Made by a program: the position numbers and the translations under genes
Notes under the pieces: model-generated
Databases searched by the model: none
Told to the model about the DNA's origin: nothing
What the model saw: the letters and a program-made list of their open reading frames with translations, nothing else
Shown: piece after piece, positions 16,093-23,199 of the stretch
Layout of the letters: every line of letters begins with the position of its first letter
Numbering within the stretch: position 1 is the stretch's first letter
Origin: Clostridia bacterium
Lineage (GTDB): Bacteria > Bacillota > Clostridia > TANB77 > CAG-508
DNA: 52,206 bases
Assembly (NCBI GenBank): GCA_017939755.1
Contig: JAGBAJ010000046.1
Span: 1-52,206 of the forward strand
Direction: 5' to 3'

Positions 16093-16098
16093 TGTAAA

Positions 16099-16235
16099 TG
16101 TAAATAAGAAATAGCCTTATTTACACACTATCATTTTGTCGCTCAATCTTAATGGTAGTGCAGATAAAAATTCATAGTTTTTATGAACCTTTTGTGAAAT
16201 TAAAAAAGTCCTGTGCTATTTACGGGACTTTTTCG
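16099..16235 (+). ncRNA. Putative plus-strand small RNA C with four stem-loops
   Basis: Own promoter and terminator, no ORF. Perfect 10-bp stem 16099-16108 / 16116-16125, then an 8-bp stem 16128-16135 / 16151-16158, a 6-bp stem 16171-16176 / 16182-16187, and an AAAAAGTCC / GGACTTTTT terminator (16203-16233). The serial hairpins argue for a stable structured RNA rather than a leader. Confidence 0.65.
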
Positions 16236-16274
16236 TGGGCATAAATCAGAATAATTAAATATTCTTATTCGTTC

Positions 16275-16303
16275 CAAAAAAATACCCGTTTGGGTATTTT
16301 CTT
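16275..16303 (-). terminator. Terminator of the 16409 transcript
   Basis: AAAATACCC / GGGTATTTT stem with T-run, about 110 bp after the stop codon. Confidence 0.7.
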
Positions 16304-16408
16304 TTTTTTGGTGTGGGCTGTTCGTCACACTCCATTTACTACTGCTCGCCAATACCAGTACCGAGTTCCTTAACACCTCTCGGTATTTCGTTTCGTAGCA
16401 CCCACTTT
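16304..16408 (-). ncRNA. Structured 3' untranslated region
   Basis: Between the stop at 16409 and the terminator lie about 105 bp with an ACCGAG / CTCGGT hairpin and other pairing potential. The frame through it has no ribosome site and runs into the terminator and palindrome, so it is probably not coding. Confidence 0.35.
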
Positions 16409-17104
16409 TTACCATTCATAATCTTTATTAAAAATTTGTTCCAATTCTTCGGCAGTTAATAATTCAAAACTATCTACAAATTCAATTATTTCTTTTACTG
16501 ATTTTTTATCTTCTTCGTCAAATTGTTCTTCGTCCCATTTTTTATAGTCCTTGTAATATTCTTCTGCCGTTATAGGCATAAACTCATTTGCTTGTAATTT
16601 ATCAAAAGCATATTTGATTTTGCCGTCTTTGTCTATCGCTATTACTACAATTCCGTCATTGTTATCTTGCTCAAAAGGATTGATCCTATAATGTTTGTCG
16701 GCATTAAATAATAAATCTTTTTTATTATAAATAATGCTATCTCTTGCCATTTCTCTTAAAATGGTGTAATCTTCGCCTTTGCCGTCATACTCGTTTGTAA
16801 ATTTCATTTCCAATTCTTCATACACTAGGTCAATACCTTTAACAAAAGTCCCTATTTCTAAATTGAGTTGTGTTAAATCGTAAATAACTTCTCTCACTTC
16901 TTTTGCCGAGTTATAACTACCACCCCTAAACATTGAGTATCTTTCTTCTTTTGTTTCTTTTTGTATAAAATCTAAAAGTTGTTTGGCTCTTTGTATGCTA
17001 TACCAACCCCAACTCCATTGTAAGTGCATTGCACTTAAATTTTCCGTGATGACTTCATTTTTGTTTGTCATAAATTGAACATAAAATTGACTTCTTTGTC
17101 CCAT
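16409..17104 (-). CDS. MGQRSQ-type phage protein, 231 aa
   Basis: Begins MGQRSQFYVQFMTN, followed by AMHLQWSWGWYSIQRAKQLLD, a pattern I recognise from uncharacterised phage proteins. The first 60 residues combine a strand with a Trp-rich helix. The middle and C-terminus are acidic with EELEQIFNKDYEW at the end. Single-gene unit, AGGTAGG ribosome site. No reaction is known. Confidence 0.72.
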   Translation of the reverse strand: MGQRSQFYVQFMTNKNEVITENLSAMHLQWSWGWYSIQRAKQLLDFIQKETKEERYSMFRGGSYNSAKEVREVIYDLTQLNLEIGTFVKGIDLVYEELEMKFTNEYDGKGEDYTILREMARDSIIYNKKDLLFNADKHYRINPFEQDNNDGIVVIAIDKDGKIKYAFDKLQANEFMPITAEEYYKDYKKWDEEQFDEEDKKSVKEIIEFVDSFELLTAEELEQIFNKDYEW

Positions 17105-17136
17105 AATTTTTACCTACCTTTTATTTTTGATACCTT

Positions 17137-17165
17137 ATTATAACACATATAAATATCTTTGTCAA
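17137..17165 (-). promoter_or_regulatory. Promoter of the 17104 gene
   Basis: TTGACA (17160-17165), 17 bp, TATAAT (17137-17142). Confidence 0.85.
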
Positions 17166-17188
17166 GTATTTTTAAGTATATTTTTAAA

Positions 17189-17425
17189 TTAGTTGTGTGT
17201 TGCATTAAAATTTTCTATTGCCCATTTATTGCCAGTCGCATAAACACTCGCCCTTGTTTTTTCAAAAGGTGTGTCAATAAATATTTCTTTTTCTTCATAA
17301 TTTTCTTGAACCCACCTTTCATAATCTTCTTTGGTGTCAAATCGTTCTCGGTTTTCTATCCACAAAGCCGTTGCGTTTGTTTGCTCTCTTGTTTCTTTAT
17401 TTATGTAAATAGTTTTTGCTCGCAT
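17189..17425 (-). CDS. Hypothetical protein, 78 aa
   Basis: Begins MRAKTIYINKETREQTNATALW, then FDTKEDYERWVQENYEEKE. An alpha/beta mini-protein. No terminator separates it from the next promoter 24 bp away. Function unknown. Confidence 0.65.
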   Translation of the reverse strand: MRAKTIYINKETREQTNATALWIENRERFDTKEDYERWVQENYEEKEIFIDTPFEKTRASVYATGNKWAIENFNATHN

Positions 17426-17451
17426 GGTTTTTCTCCTTTTTATCTATATAT

Positions 17452-17481
17452 ATAATATCATAATTTATTATATTTTGTCAA
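17452..17481 (-). promoter_or_regulatory. Promoter of the 17425 gene
   Basis: TTGACA (17476-17481) with TATTAT (17452-17457). Confidence 0.8.
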
Positions 17482-17547
17482 GTATTTTTAAGTATATTTT
17501 TATAAAAATTTTTATATTCCAGAATAATTAAATATTCATAATTTATA

Positions 17548-17576
17548 AAAAATAAAGTGCAATGTTGCACTTTATT
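17548..17576 (-). terminator. Terminator after the 17592 gene
   Basis: AAAATAAAGTGCA / TGCACTTTATTTT, a 13-bp stem with a four-base loop. Confidence 0.8.
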
Positions 17577-17591
17577 TTAAATATTTGCACC

Positions 17592-17870
17592 TTATTTTAA
17601 CATAACTTTAATTTCAAACCAATCTTTATCTTGGTGATTAACCTGAACTTTTAAAAAGTCAGCCAAAGCACCACCATTGATATTTACAATATCTTTTACA
17701 TCTTTTGTCATTTTTTTAACAAACTCTTTTGTGTAATATGCCCCATTTTCATACATCTCATCAGTTACACTTTCATCATTTACCCTTACGCATATTCTAT
17801 CTTCTTCAATTTTATCATTTTGTATAACATAAGGTAAGATTGCTACTTTTTCTAAAATATTTTTTAACAT
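17592..17870 (-). CDS. Hypothetical protein, 92 aa
   Basis: Alpha/beta protein (YVIQNDKIEEDRICVRVNDES; VNINGGALADFLKVQVNHQ). Single-gene unit with AAAGGAG. No family recognised. Confidence 0.65.
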   Translation of the reverse strand: MLKNILEKVAILPYVIQNDKIEEDRICVRVNDESVTDEMYENGAYYTKEFVKKMTKDVKDIVNINGGALADFLKVQVNHQDKDWFEIKVMLK

Positions 17871-17900
17871 AAAATTCTCCTTTATTTTATTTACATAATT

Positions 17901-17929
17901 ATTATATCACATTAAAATAATTTTGTCAA
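17901..17929 (-). promoter_or_regulatory. Promoter of the 17870 gene
   Basis: TTGACA (17924-17929), 17 bp, TATAAT (17901-17906), ATGTAAATAAA leader. Confidence 0.85.
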
Positions 17930-17935
17930 GCAATT

Positions 17936-18220
17936 TTAAGTATTTTTTAATTTTAATTCTGCGTCTTTTTTGGTGTTAAAAATTTCTTGCTCTTCAATAG
18001 TTTCATATTGAATATCATTAAGCCCACAAATAATCGCTGTGTAATATTCAAAACTATTTTTACTAGAAGTCCAATATATTTCATCTATAATAGCCTTTTT
18101 GATGACTTTTCCACTAATCACAAAAACAGTGCCACCTACTTTAAATTTTGGTATAAGTGCATTTTTTAACTGCTCTTCTAGTTCTGCAATTCGTTTCTCT
18201 AAAGTGTGTCTATCTTCCAT
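17936..18220 (-). CDS. Coiled-coil plus PKFKVG-domain protein, 94 aa
   Basis: A short heptad helix (EKRIAELEEQLKNA) followed by IPKFKVGGTVFVI and a small beta domain. It is a clear paralogue of the protein at 48216, which has the same LEEKLKNA-(I/V)PKFKVG junction. Recurs in phages, function unknown. The ribosome site is AAAGGGAG. Confidence 0.7.
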   Translation of the reverse strand: MEDRHTLEKRIAELEEQLKNALIPKFKVGGTVFVISGKVIKKAIIDEIYWTSSKNSFEYYTAIICGLNDIQYETIEEQEIFNTKKDAELKLKNT

Positions 18221-18247
18221 TTATAACTCCCTTTATTTTATATAATG

Positions 18248-18277
18248 ATTATACCATAATTTATCATACTTTGTCAA
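18248..18277 (-). promoter_or_regulatory. Promoter of the 18220 gene
   Basis: TTGACA (18272-18277) and TATAAT (18248-18253), 18 bp apart. Confidence 0.8.
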
Positions 18278-18356
18278 GTAAAATTCAATATTTTTTTAAA
18301 AATTTTAAATCGGTAGAACTTATAAGAATATTTAATTATTCTGCAAATGTTCCAAA

Positions 18357-18378
18357 TAAAATAGGGGCAACCCTATTT
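18357..18378 (-). terminator. Terminator after the 18373 gene
   Basis: AAAATAGGG / CCCTATTTT stem around GCAA, overlapping the stop. Confidence 0.7.
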
Positions 18379-18909
18379 TATTTCAAAATCTGCTAAATCT
18401 TTAATAAAGTATTTCACTTGATTTTTTTGTATTTTCTTTTGTGCCAACATTAAATCTAATTCGGTATCTTTTACAATATCTCTATTCCACCCTAAAATAC
18501 CCAAAGTCCACCCGTCTGCCTTTGTATATGCAAGCAAACAATTCTTACCTTGTTTTAGTATTTTTTTGTACATTTTTTCTATGTCTTTTAATTCTGCCAA
18601 ATCTAGTATCATTGTCCCAACATCATACATTTCTTTATGGTCTTGGTAAAACTCTACTCTTTCGCCTTTTGTAAGTCGGTCATTTAAAAATTCTTGTGCT
18701 TTTTCTTTAAATAACCTTTCTAACTCTTGCCTTTTTTCAAAAGATAACTTGTAGTCAAAATCTAATCTATCTTCTCCACCCCAACTATCTTGTGAGAAAA
18801 ATGCTACTTTTTTTCCTTTGTAGTAAACATCACATTGTGTTAAACTTTCGCCTTCGTGTCCTTTAAAATCTACTATGTTTTTAATTGTTATTCCTTTAAT
18901 ACTTGCCAT
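18373..18909 (-). CDS. Hypothetical protein, 178 aa
   Basis: Contains ITIKNIVDFKGHEGESLTQC and VAFFSQDSWGGEDRLDFDY near the N-terminus, then a charged helical middle and CLLAYTKADGWTLGILGWN. The N-terminal GxEGE..Q...Y..GKKVAFxSQDxWGG pattern looks familiar from uncharacterised phage proteins. Second gene of a two-gene unit. Function unknown. Confidence 0.68.
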   Translation of the reverse strand: MASIKGITIKNIVDFKGHEGESLTQCDVYYKGKKVAFFSQDSWGGEDRLDFDYKLSFEKRQELERLFKEKAQEFLNDRLTKGERVEFYQDHKEMYDVGTMILDLAELKDIEKMYKKILKQGKNCLLAYTKADGWTLGILGWNRDIVKDTELDLMLAQKKIQKNQVKYFIKDLADFEIK

Positions 18910-18921
18910 AACCTTTTCCTT

Positions 18922-19113
18922 TTAATCTTTTACTTTTATAATTTCTATATTAAAATTACGACTATTACATCTCGCTAAGTCAAAACTCTTTTGCATATTA
19001 TGCTTGCCAACATCTACACCATTGATTACCAATACATTATCTTTTATTTCGCTCTCTTTTACTAAAACGATAATGCTTGCAAAATTATTGTCTGCTGAAT
19101 AATTTATTTGCAT
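18922..19113 (-). CDS. Hypothetical small protein, 63 aa
   Basis: Beta-rich 63-residue protein in the same unit as the 178-aa gene, 12 bases upstream of it. AAAAGGAG ribosome site. No motif. Confidence 0.6.
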   Translation of the reverse strand: MQINYSADNNFASIIVLVKESEIKDNVLVINGVDVGKHNMQKSFDLARCNSRNFNIEIIKVKD

Positions 19114-19148
19114 AGTTATTTACTCCTTTTGTTTTTTTTGATATTTAT

Positions 19149-19177
19149 ATTATAACCCACAAAAAATTTTTTGTCAA
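19149..19177 (-). promoter_or_regulatory. Promoter of the 19113-18373 unit
   Basis: TTGACA (19172-19177), 17 bp, TATAAT (19149-19154). Confidence 0.85.
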
Positions 19178-19195
19178 GTAAAATTCAAAATATTT

Positions 19196-19531
19196 TTAAT
19201 TTTCTTCAAATTCTTCAAGTTTAGTTAAATCAAATTCATATAAAGGGTATGAACAAAAACCACTAAAACCATATTCGCCAGTAGGTTTTGCAATTTTATT
19301 GTCTTGTAAAAATTTTTCTACCCATTTATTGTTATTTGTATCAATATATGCCATTGTGTCATTTGCTTGCGTAAATTCAATATTTACGGTTATGTCTGCA
19401 AAATCTTCGCCCTTATCAGTCATTAAAATAACTGCTAGTGTATTATTATTAAAATAGCGACTTTTAAACGGAATAACCTTGTAAATATCTCCATAAAATT
19501 CTAACTCATATTTTTTGTAATTTTTTTTCAT
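19196..19531 (-). CDS. DUF4313-like protein, 111 aa
   Basis: The sequence ALAVILMT...GEDFADITVNI..., AYIDTNNNKWVEKFLQDN and TGEYGFSGFCSYPLYEFDL follows the DUF4313 pattern of mobile-element and phage proteins (NLA.QL....G.P...LTVN, DTNN.PW...F, G.SGFC.YPLY.F). Function unknown family-wide. Single-gene unit, AAAAGGAG before ATG. Confidence 0.75.
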   Translation of the reverse strand: MKKNYKKYELEFYGDIYKVIPFKSRYFNNNTLAVILMTDKGEDFADITVNIEFTQANDTMAYIDTNNNKWVEKFLQDNKIAKPTGEYGFSGFCSYPLYEFDLTKLEEFEEN

Positions 19532-19569
19532 AATTTTTTTAAATCTCCTTTTGTTTTAATTACATACAT

Positions 19570-19598
19570 ATAATAACATAACTTTTATTTTTTGTCAA
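19570..19598 (-). promoter_or_regulatory. Promoter of the 19531 gene
   Basis: TTGACA (19593-19598), 17 bp, TATTAT (19570-19575). Confidence 0.82.
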
Positions 19599-19711
19599 GT
19601 AAAATTCAATATTTTTTTCATTATTTAAAAAAATTTTTTCGTCATAGAAATATTTAATTATTCTGGTGTAAAACTATAACCATAGAACATTTAATTATTC
19701 TACTGGTATAA

Positions 19712-19742
19712 TAAAAAAGTTGGTATCTCTACCAACTCTTTT
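19712..19742 (-). terminator. Terminator after the 19729 gene
   Basis: AGTTGGTA / TACCAACT stem overlapping the gene end. Two palindrome copies (19646, 19684) follow. Confidence 0.7.
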
Positions 19743-20007
19743 TTAATTTTATTGTTTCATTTAAAATATCTAGGTAATAATCATTCTTTTTATAGTAAAT
19801 CTGGTACACATACGGTCTTAATTTTATGTATTCAATTTCCATAATTTTTTGTGCAAATTTATGAGTTGCTTTTGTCACTTCTGCTACTGGTACATTATCT
19901 CCACTATACCAAACTTCAATAACCCTTAATACTTCGCATAATGTTTCTAACTTCTTAACATCACTTTTTTTAATAGTTTCTTTTGCTTCGTCTATAACTG
20001 TAAACAT
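19729..20007 (-). CDS. Hypothetical helical protein, 92 aa
   Basis: Helical and Lys/Glu-rich, with VIDEAKETIKKSDVKKLETL at the start and YVYQIYYKKNDYYLDILNE near the end. Single-gene unit with AAAGGGAG. No family. Confidence 0.65.
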   Translation of the reverse strand: MFTVIDEAKETIKKSDVKKLETLCEVLRVIEVWYSGDNVPVAEVTKATHKFAQKIMEIEYIKLRPYVYQIYYKKNDYYLDILNETIKLKKSW

Positions 20008-20044
20008 AGTTTTTTAATCTCCCTTTATTTTTATTTACATCTAT

Positions 20045-20073
20045 ATTATAGCATATAAAAACTATGTTGTCAA
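20045..20073 (-). promoter_or_regulatory. Promoter of the 20007 gene
   Basis: TTGACA (20068-20073), 17 bp, TATAAT (20045-20050), ATGTAAATAAA leader. Confidence 0.85.
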
Positions 20074-20099
20074 GTAAAATTCAATATTTTTTTAAAAAA

Positions 20100-20127
20100 A
20101 TAAAAACACCCTTTGCGAGTGTTTTAT
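20100..20127 (-). terminator. Terminator after the membrane-protein gene
   Basis: AAAACAC / GTGTTTT arms with small internal mismatch and T-run on the minus strand. Confidence 0.6.
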
Positions 20128-20136
20128 TTAGAATAA

Positions 20137-20472
20137 TTAAATATTCTGTGCTGGTTCTTCTTTCGTTTCATTCGTTTCAATAGTTGGCTCAACAACTTCT
20201 TCTTGCTTTTCTTCTTCTGCGACTGGCACTTCTACCACTGGCTCATCAACTTCAACAACTTCTTCTTGTTTTTGGTCGCCATTGATTTTAGCAAGTTTCA
20301 ATTCTTTTTTCTTGTTTAGCAATGCTTTTCTAACTTCGCTTTTGTTTTCTTTTGCTGTTTTAATATTAGCAAAAATAGAGTAAAGATAGATTGCTATTTC
20401 AACTATTGTAGGCAATATAAGTAATAAAGTTGCCAATATACCTATACCAAAAAATAAGTAGATAAAAAACAC
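20137..20472 (-). CDS. Single-pass membrane protein with acidic tail, 111 aa
   Basis: GTG start with AAAGGAGGG. Residues about 1-34 are one long hydrophobic segment (IYLFFGIGILATLLLILPTI), then a basic stretch (NKKKELKLAK) that should stay cytoplasmic. About 45 residues of repeated VEV/EEE/PxVE sequence follow, a flexible anionic tail. The stop codon and last residues lie inside a palindrome copy (20130-20147). Probably a membrane-anchored phage accessory protein; function unknown. Confidence 0.7.
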   Translation of the reverse strand: MFFIYLFFGIGILATLLLILPTIVEIAIYLYSIFANIKTAKENKSEVRKALLNKKKELKLAKINGDQKQEEVVEVDEPVVEVPVAEEEKQEEVVEPTIETNETKEEPAQNI

Positions 20473-20506
20473 CCTTTTGCCCTCCTTTTAATAGTATCAT
20501 ATAATT

Positions 20507-20535
20507 ATTATAACACTTTTTAAAGTGTTCGTCAA
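20507..20535 (-). promoter_or_regulatory. Promoter with an operator-like spacer
   Basis: TTGACG (20530-20535), TATAAT (20507-20512). The 17-bp spacer is itself an inverted repeat, AACACTTT / AAAGTGTT, unlike every other promoter here. A repressor bound there would block this gene alone. Confidence 0.75.
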
Positions 20536-20572
20536 ATTGGAATATTTAATTATTCTTTCGCCGTCAATAAAA

Positions 20573-20593
20573 AAGTGCATTTCTGCACTTTCA
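20573..20593 (-). terminator. Terminator after the 20597 gene
   Basis: AAGTGCA / TGCACTT stem with four-base loop and T-run. Confidence 0.7.
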
Positions 20594-20596
20594 TTT

Positions 20597-20929
20597 TTAA
20601 TATTGTGGGTTTCTTAATAAAACTTGCTCCACTACATAATTTTTATTTTCTTCAAAATATGCTATCGCTTTTTCCGTCCTTGCTTTGCTAATTCTACCAT
20701 TGTCAATTAACATTCTAACTGCACCATTTTGAAATAATATTGTAGATTCACTTGTGTAGTTTGCATCTTTTGGTCTATGCACTGTGCAAGCATTGGCTGT
20801 TAGCATATACCCTTCGCCACTTGTATAATATAACTCTACCACTATGTTTGCTTGGTCTGTTTCATACCCCTTGTCAATAACTTCGCCTTGTGGGTAATAT
20901 TCTTTTTTTAATGTTGTAAATTTTTTCAT
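20597..20929 (-). CDS. Hypothetical protein, 110 aa
   Basis: Alpha/beta protein (YYPQGEVIDKGYETDQANIVVEL; AVRMLIDNGRISKARTEKAIAYFEE). Single-gene unit with AAAGGAG. No recognised family. Confidence 0.65.
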   Translation of the reverse strand: MKKFTTLKKEYYPQGEVIDKGYETDQANIVVELYYTSGEGYMLTANACTVHRPKDANYTSESTILFQNGAVRMLIDNGRISKARTEKAIAYFEENKNYVVEQVLLRNPQY

Positions 20930-20965
20930 AATTTTTTAATCTCCTTTGTTTTTATTTACATATAT

Positions 20966-20994
20966 ATAATAGCATAATATTATAAACTTGTCAA
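20966..20994 (-). promoter_or_regulatory. Promoter of the 20929 gene
   Basis: TTGACA (20989-20994), 17 bp, TATTAT (20966-20971), ATGTAAATAAA leader. Confidence 0.82.
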
Positions 20995-21071
20995 GTAAAA
21001 TTCAATATTTTTTTAAAAATTTTTTAGAACTTTTATCGTCCCAGAATATTTAATTATTCTATAATACTCAT

Positions 21072-21098
21072 AAAAAAATTGCCTTTCGGCAATTCTTT
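21072..21098 (-). terminator. Terminator at the end of the interrupted gene
   Basis: AATTGCC / GGCAATT stem around TTTC, T-run on the minus strand. Confidence 0.7.
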
Positions 21099-21447
21099 AA
21101 AATGAGTAATCAAAATATTTTTCTCTACCTGCAAAAGATAGAAATGTCCCATATTTACTCCTATCACTATACCCGTTATCAGTATAAAACCATTTACATT
21201 TTCTTGTTCGTTTAAACTCGTGTATAACTCCGTTTGGATCTCGTTCAAAAGTGTACTCTTGTATTTCACTCATACCATTTTTATCAATTCTAGTTGCCTT
21301 ATCTTCTTACACCATAATTTTTCTTCCGTCTTTGCTTATGCCTATTATTGTCGCTGGCTCTCTATCACTATAATAGCAAATTGTACACCCGTCCCCAACT
21401 TTTACTTCTCTTTGTCTTTCTCCGTTAGTTAAAATAATTTTTTCCAT
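21097..21447 (-). pseudogene. Gene interrupted by one in-frame TAA, 116 codons
   Basis: A normal promoter (21483), GGAG site and ATG at 21447 open a frame MEKIILTNGERQREVKVGDG that continues to 21097. It has a single TAA at 21307-21309 after 46 codons, in the context ATG-GTG-TAA-GAA-GAT. The sequence beyond the stop (EDKATRIDKNGMSEIQEYTF and on) keeps codon character and ends at a terminator, so this is one gene. One change from CAA (Gln) would explain the stop. It may be a true nonsense mutation, a sequencing error or a stop that is read through. Re-initiation at an internal ATG is possible. Family not recognised. Confidence 0.75.
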
Positions 21448-21482
21448 AGTTTTTATATCTCCTTTATTTTTATTACATATAC

Positions 21483-21511
21483 ATTATAATATAGAATAAA
21501 TTTTTTGTCAA
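21483..21511 (-). promoter_or_regulatory. Promoter of the interrupted gene
   Basis: TTGACA (21506-21511), 17 bp, TATAAT (21483-21488). Confidence 0.85.
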
Positions 21512-21671
21512 GTATTTTAAGTATATTTTTAATATTTTTTTATAGAAGTCAGGAATATTTTTCCGTCAAGAATAAATAATTATTCTTCGCCGTCAAAACA
21601 AAACCATAGAATATTTAATTATTTTTATTTATTATGTTCCAGAATATTTAATTATTCTTGCAAGTTCTAAA

Positions 21672-21702
21672 AAAGAAAAGGGGTTTTATGCCCTTTCTTT
21701 TT
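21672..21702 (-). terminator. Terminator after the 21686 gene
   Basis: AGAAAAGGG / CCCTTTCTTT arms and T-run; overlaps the gene end. Confidence 0.65.
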
Positions 21703-21988
21703 CTAACTCTTTTACTTTTATTATTTGATAAAAAACATTATATTTATTATTATTTTCTACCAAATTACTAAAAAATTCTTTTCTTTCTAATTCTTCTAAC
21801 TTGTCTAGGTGCATATCGTATTCTTCCATAGTTTTATATTTTTCACAATATTTTTGCCACTCTTTACTACCTTTTGTTTCCCAATTTGCTAATGCCGTAT
21901 TGAAAAGCAAAGCAAGTCCATTTTTGTTTTTTTCACTAACCTTTAAAATTTCTTTTGTTTTTGTGTTTCTTACAATGTAAATTTTCAT
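21686..21988 (-). CDS. Hypothetical helical protein, 100 aa
   Basis: Begins MKIYIVRNTKTKEILKVSEKN, then a helical Lys/Glu region (TMEEYDMHLDKLEELERKEFF). Single-gene unit with AAAGGGAG. No family. Confidence 0.65.
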   Translation of the reverse strand: MKIYIVRNTKTKEILKVSEKNKNGLALLFNTALANWETKGSKEWQKYCEKYKTMEEYDMHLDKLEELERKEFFSNLVENNNKYNVFYQIIKVKELEKERA

Positions 21989-22024
21989 ATTTTTTAATCT
22001 CCCTTTGTTTTAATTTACATATAT

Positions 22025-22053
22025 ATTGTATCATACATATAAACATAAGTCAA
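22025..22053 (-). promoter_or_regulatory. Promoter of the 21988 gene
   Basis: TTGACT (22048-22053), 17 bp, TACAAT (22025-22030). Confidence 0.75.
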
Positions 22054-22104
22054 ACACTTTTCAAGATTTTTTTAAAATTTTTTAAAAATTATTTTATTTT
22101 TTAC

Positions 22105-22133
22105 TTGACAAAACTATTTATATATGTTATTAT
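22105..22133 (+). promoter_or_regulatory. Plus-strand promoter of small RNA D
   Basis: TTGACA (22105-22110), 17 bp, TATTAT (22128-22133), with TATG just before the -10 as at 16064. Confidence 0.8.
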
Positions 22134-22139
22134 ATAATC

Positions 22140-22262
22140 GTAAAACAAAAATAAATGTTTTACAAAATTTGTTTTTTTCATAGTTTTATGTCAAATCCCT
22201 TTGTGCATATAAAACTAAAAAAAGAAAAGGTGCAACCCAAACAAAATACCTTTTCTTTTTTT
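22140..22262 (+). ncRNA. Putative plus-strand small RNA D
   Basis: Own promoter and terminator, no credible ORF. Stem 22140-22146 / 22157-22163, a 9-bp stem 22181-22189 / 22209-22217, and an 11-bp terminator stem (22221-22231 / 22248-22258) with T-run. Same size, strand and architecture as small RNA C. Confidence 0.6.
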
Positions 22263-22299
22263 CTGCTTGCTAGAATATTTAATTATTCTCTAATGTTCC

Positions 22300-22336
22300 A
22301 AAAAATACCACTCATAGCAAGTGGTATTTCTTTTAA
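22300..22336 (-). terminator. Terminator after the 50-aa gene
   Basis: AAATACCACT / AGTGGTATTT stem with seven-base loop. Confidence 0.75.
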
Positions 22337-22337
22337 A

Positions 22338-22490
22338 CTATATTTCAATGAATAAACTTTCTTTATCGCTATAATTGACCTTTAAATGTTTAACATCGTT
22401 TATGTATATTATCTCGCCGTCTACAATATTCTCACTACTATAATTTAAAATCGCTTTTGTAATCTTTAACATTTTTTTATATTCACTCAT
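22338..22490 (-). CDS. Hypothetical protein, 50 aa
   Basis: Begins MSEYKKMLKITKAILNYSSE, ends FIEI. GGAG precedes the ATG and a terminator follows immediately. It contains one in-gene copy of the octamer GACGGCGA (22414-22421), encoding VDGE. The upstream promoter is weak (TTCACA, then TATAAT). No family. Confidence 0.65.
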   Translation of the reverse strand: MSEYKKMLKITKAILNYSSENIVDGEIIYINDVKHLKVNYSDKESLFIEI

Positions 22491-22639
22491 TTTTTTAAAT
22501 CTCCTTTTTTTGAATATATTATATTATATGATATATGCTATCATTTTGTGAACTAAAATTGACGGCGACTTTTGTTTTATTTTGTCTATTTTTGTTATTC
22601 CAGAATATTTAATTATTCTCAAATGTTCCAAATAAAAAA

Positions 22640-22668
22640 GTGTTATTTCTAACACTTTCTTTTTTTAA
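22640..22668 (-). terminator. Terminator after the 22649 gene
   Basis: AAGTGTTA / TAACACTT stem and T-run. Confidence 0.7.
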
Positions 22669-23134
22669 TTGATATTATATTATTGATATTTATATCATAT
22701 TGTTGTATAGGCTCTTTTTCGCTCCAATAACTATTGATAACTATGTTTTGTTTTTGTAAATCTTCTTTGCTTATTTCTTTGCCGTTTAAAACATATTTTA
22801 CTTTTGGTTTTGCTAGTTTGCTTGTTGTAATTGTCAAATACTTGTTTCCGTTGGTTGTATGCTCTTTAATTGTGTTATTTTCTAACCAATTCCACCAAAT
22901 TGTTTTTGGTTGTCTAACAACTCCGTTTTGCTTGTCTAATTCTCTTTGCTCTTTTACTGCTTTGATATTGCTATAATTAACCCCAAATCTTCCAGTTGTT
23001 ATTGTGTACTTTTCAAGTAATATACCACTTTTTTTAGCCACTGCATTTAATGTTGGATTGCTTTTGTACTCAATACTTATTATTGTACCTTTTTTTCTTG
23101 TTTTCAATTCTTGTAAAATTTCTTCATATTTCAT
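22649..23134 (-). CDS. Hypothetical basic protein, 161 aa
   Basis: Lys- and Asn-rich, basic throughout. Contains RFGVNYSNIKAVKEQRELDK then PKTIWWNWLENN and KYLTITTSKLAKPKVKYVLNG. Tryptophan cluster in a basic context suggests nucleic-acid contact, which is a guess. Repeated segments of this sequence look familiar from Firmicutes phages. Single-gene unit. Confidence 0.68.
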   Translation of the reverse strand: MKYEEILQELKTRKKGTIISIEYKSNPTLNAVAKKSGILLEKYTITTGRFGVNYSNIKAVKEQRELDKQNGVVRQPKTIWWNWLENNTIKEHTTNGNKYLTITTSKLAKPKVKYVLNGKEISKEDLQKQNIVINSYWSEKEPIQQYDININNIISIKKRKC

Positions 23135-23170
23135 ATTTTTTAATCTCCCTTTGTTTTATTTTACATTGAT

Positions 23171-23199
23171 ATTATATCACAATATTATAGTATTGTCAA
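23171..23199 (-). promoter_or_regulatory. Promoter of the 23134 gene
   Basis: TTGACA (23194-23199), 17 bp, TATAAT (23171-23176). First of the TGTGTTGACA-type promoters. Confidence 0.82.

Noticed and set aside
16200..16415. 71-aa minus-strand ORF
   Set aside because: Reads through a terminator and a palindrome copy, no ribosome site; treated as 3' untranslated sequence.
21097..21447. Genome-wide stop-codon reassignment
   Set aside because: TAA and TAG end many intact genes in the expected places, so one in-frame TAA does not support recoding.
22155..22355. 66-aa plus-strand ORF
   Set aside because: No ribosome site, crosses the terminator of small RNA D and a palindrome.
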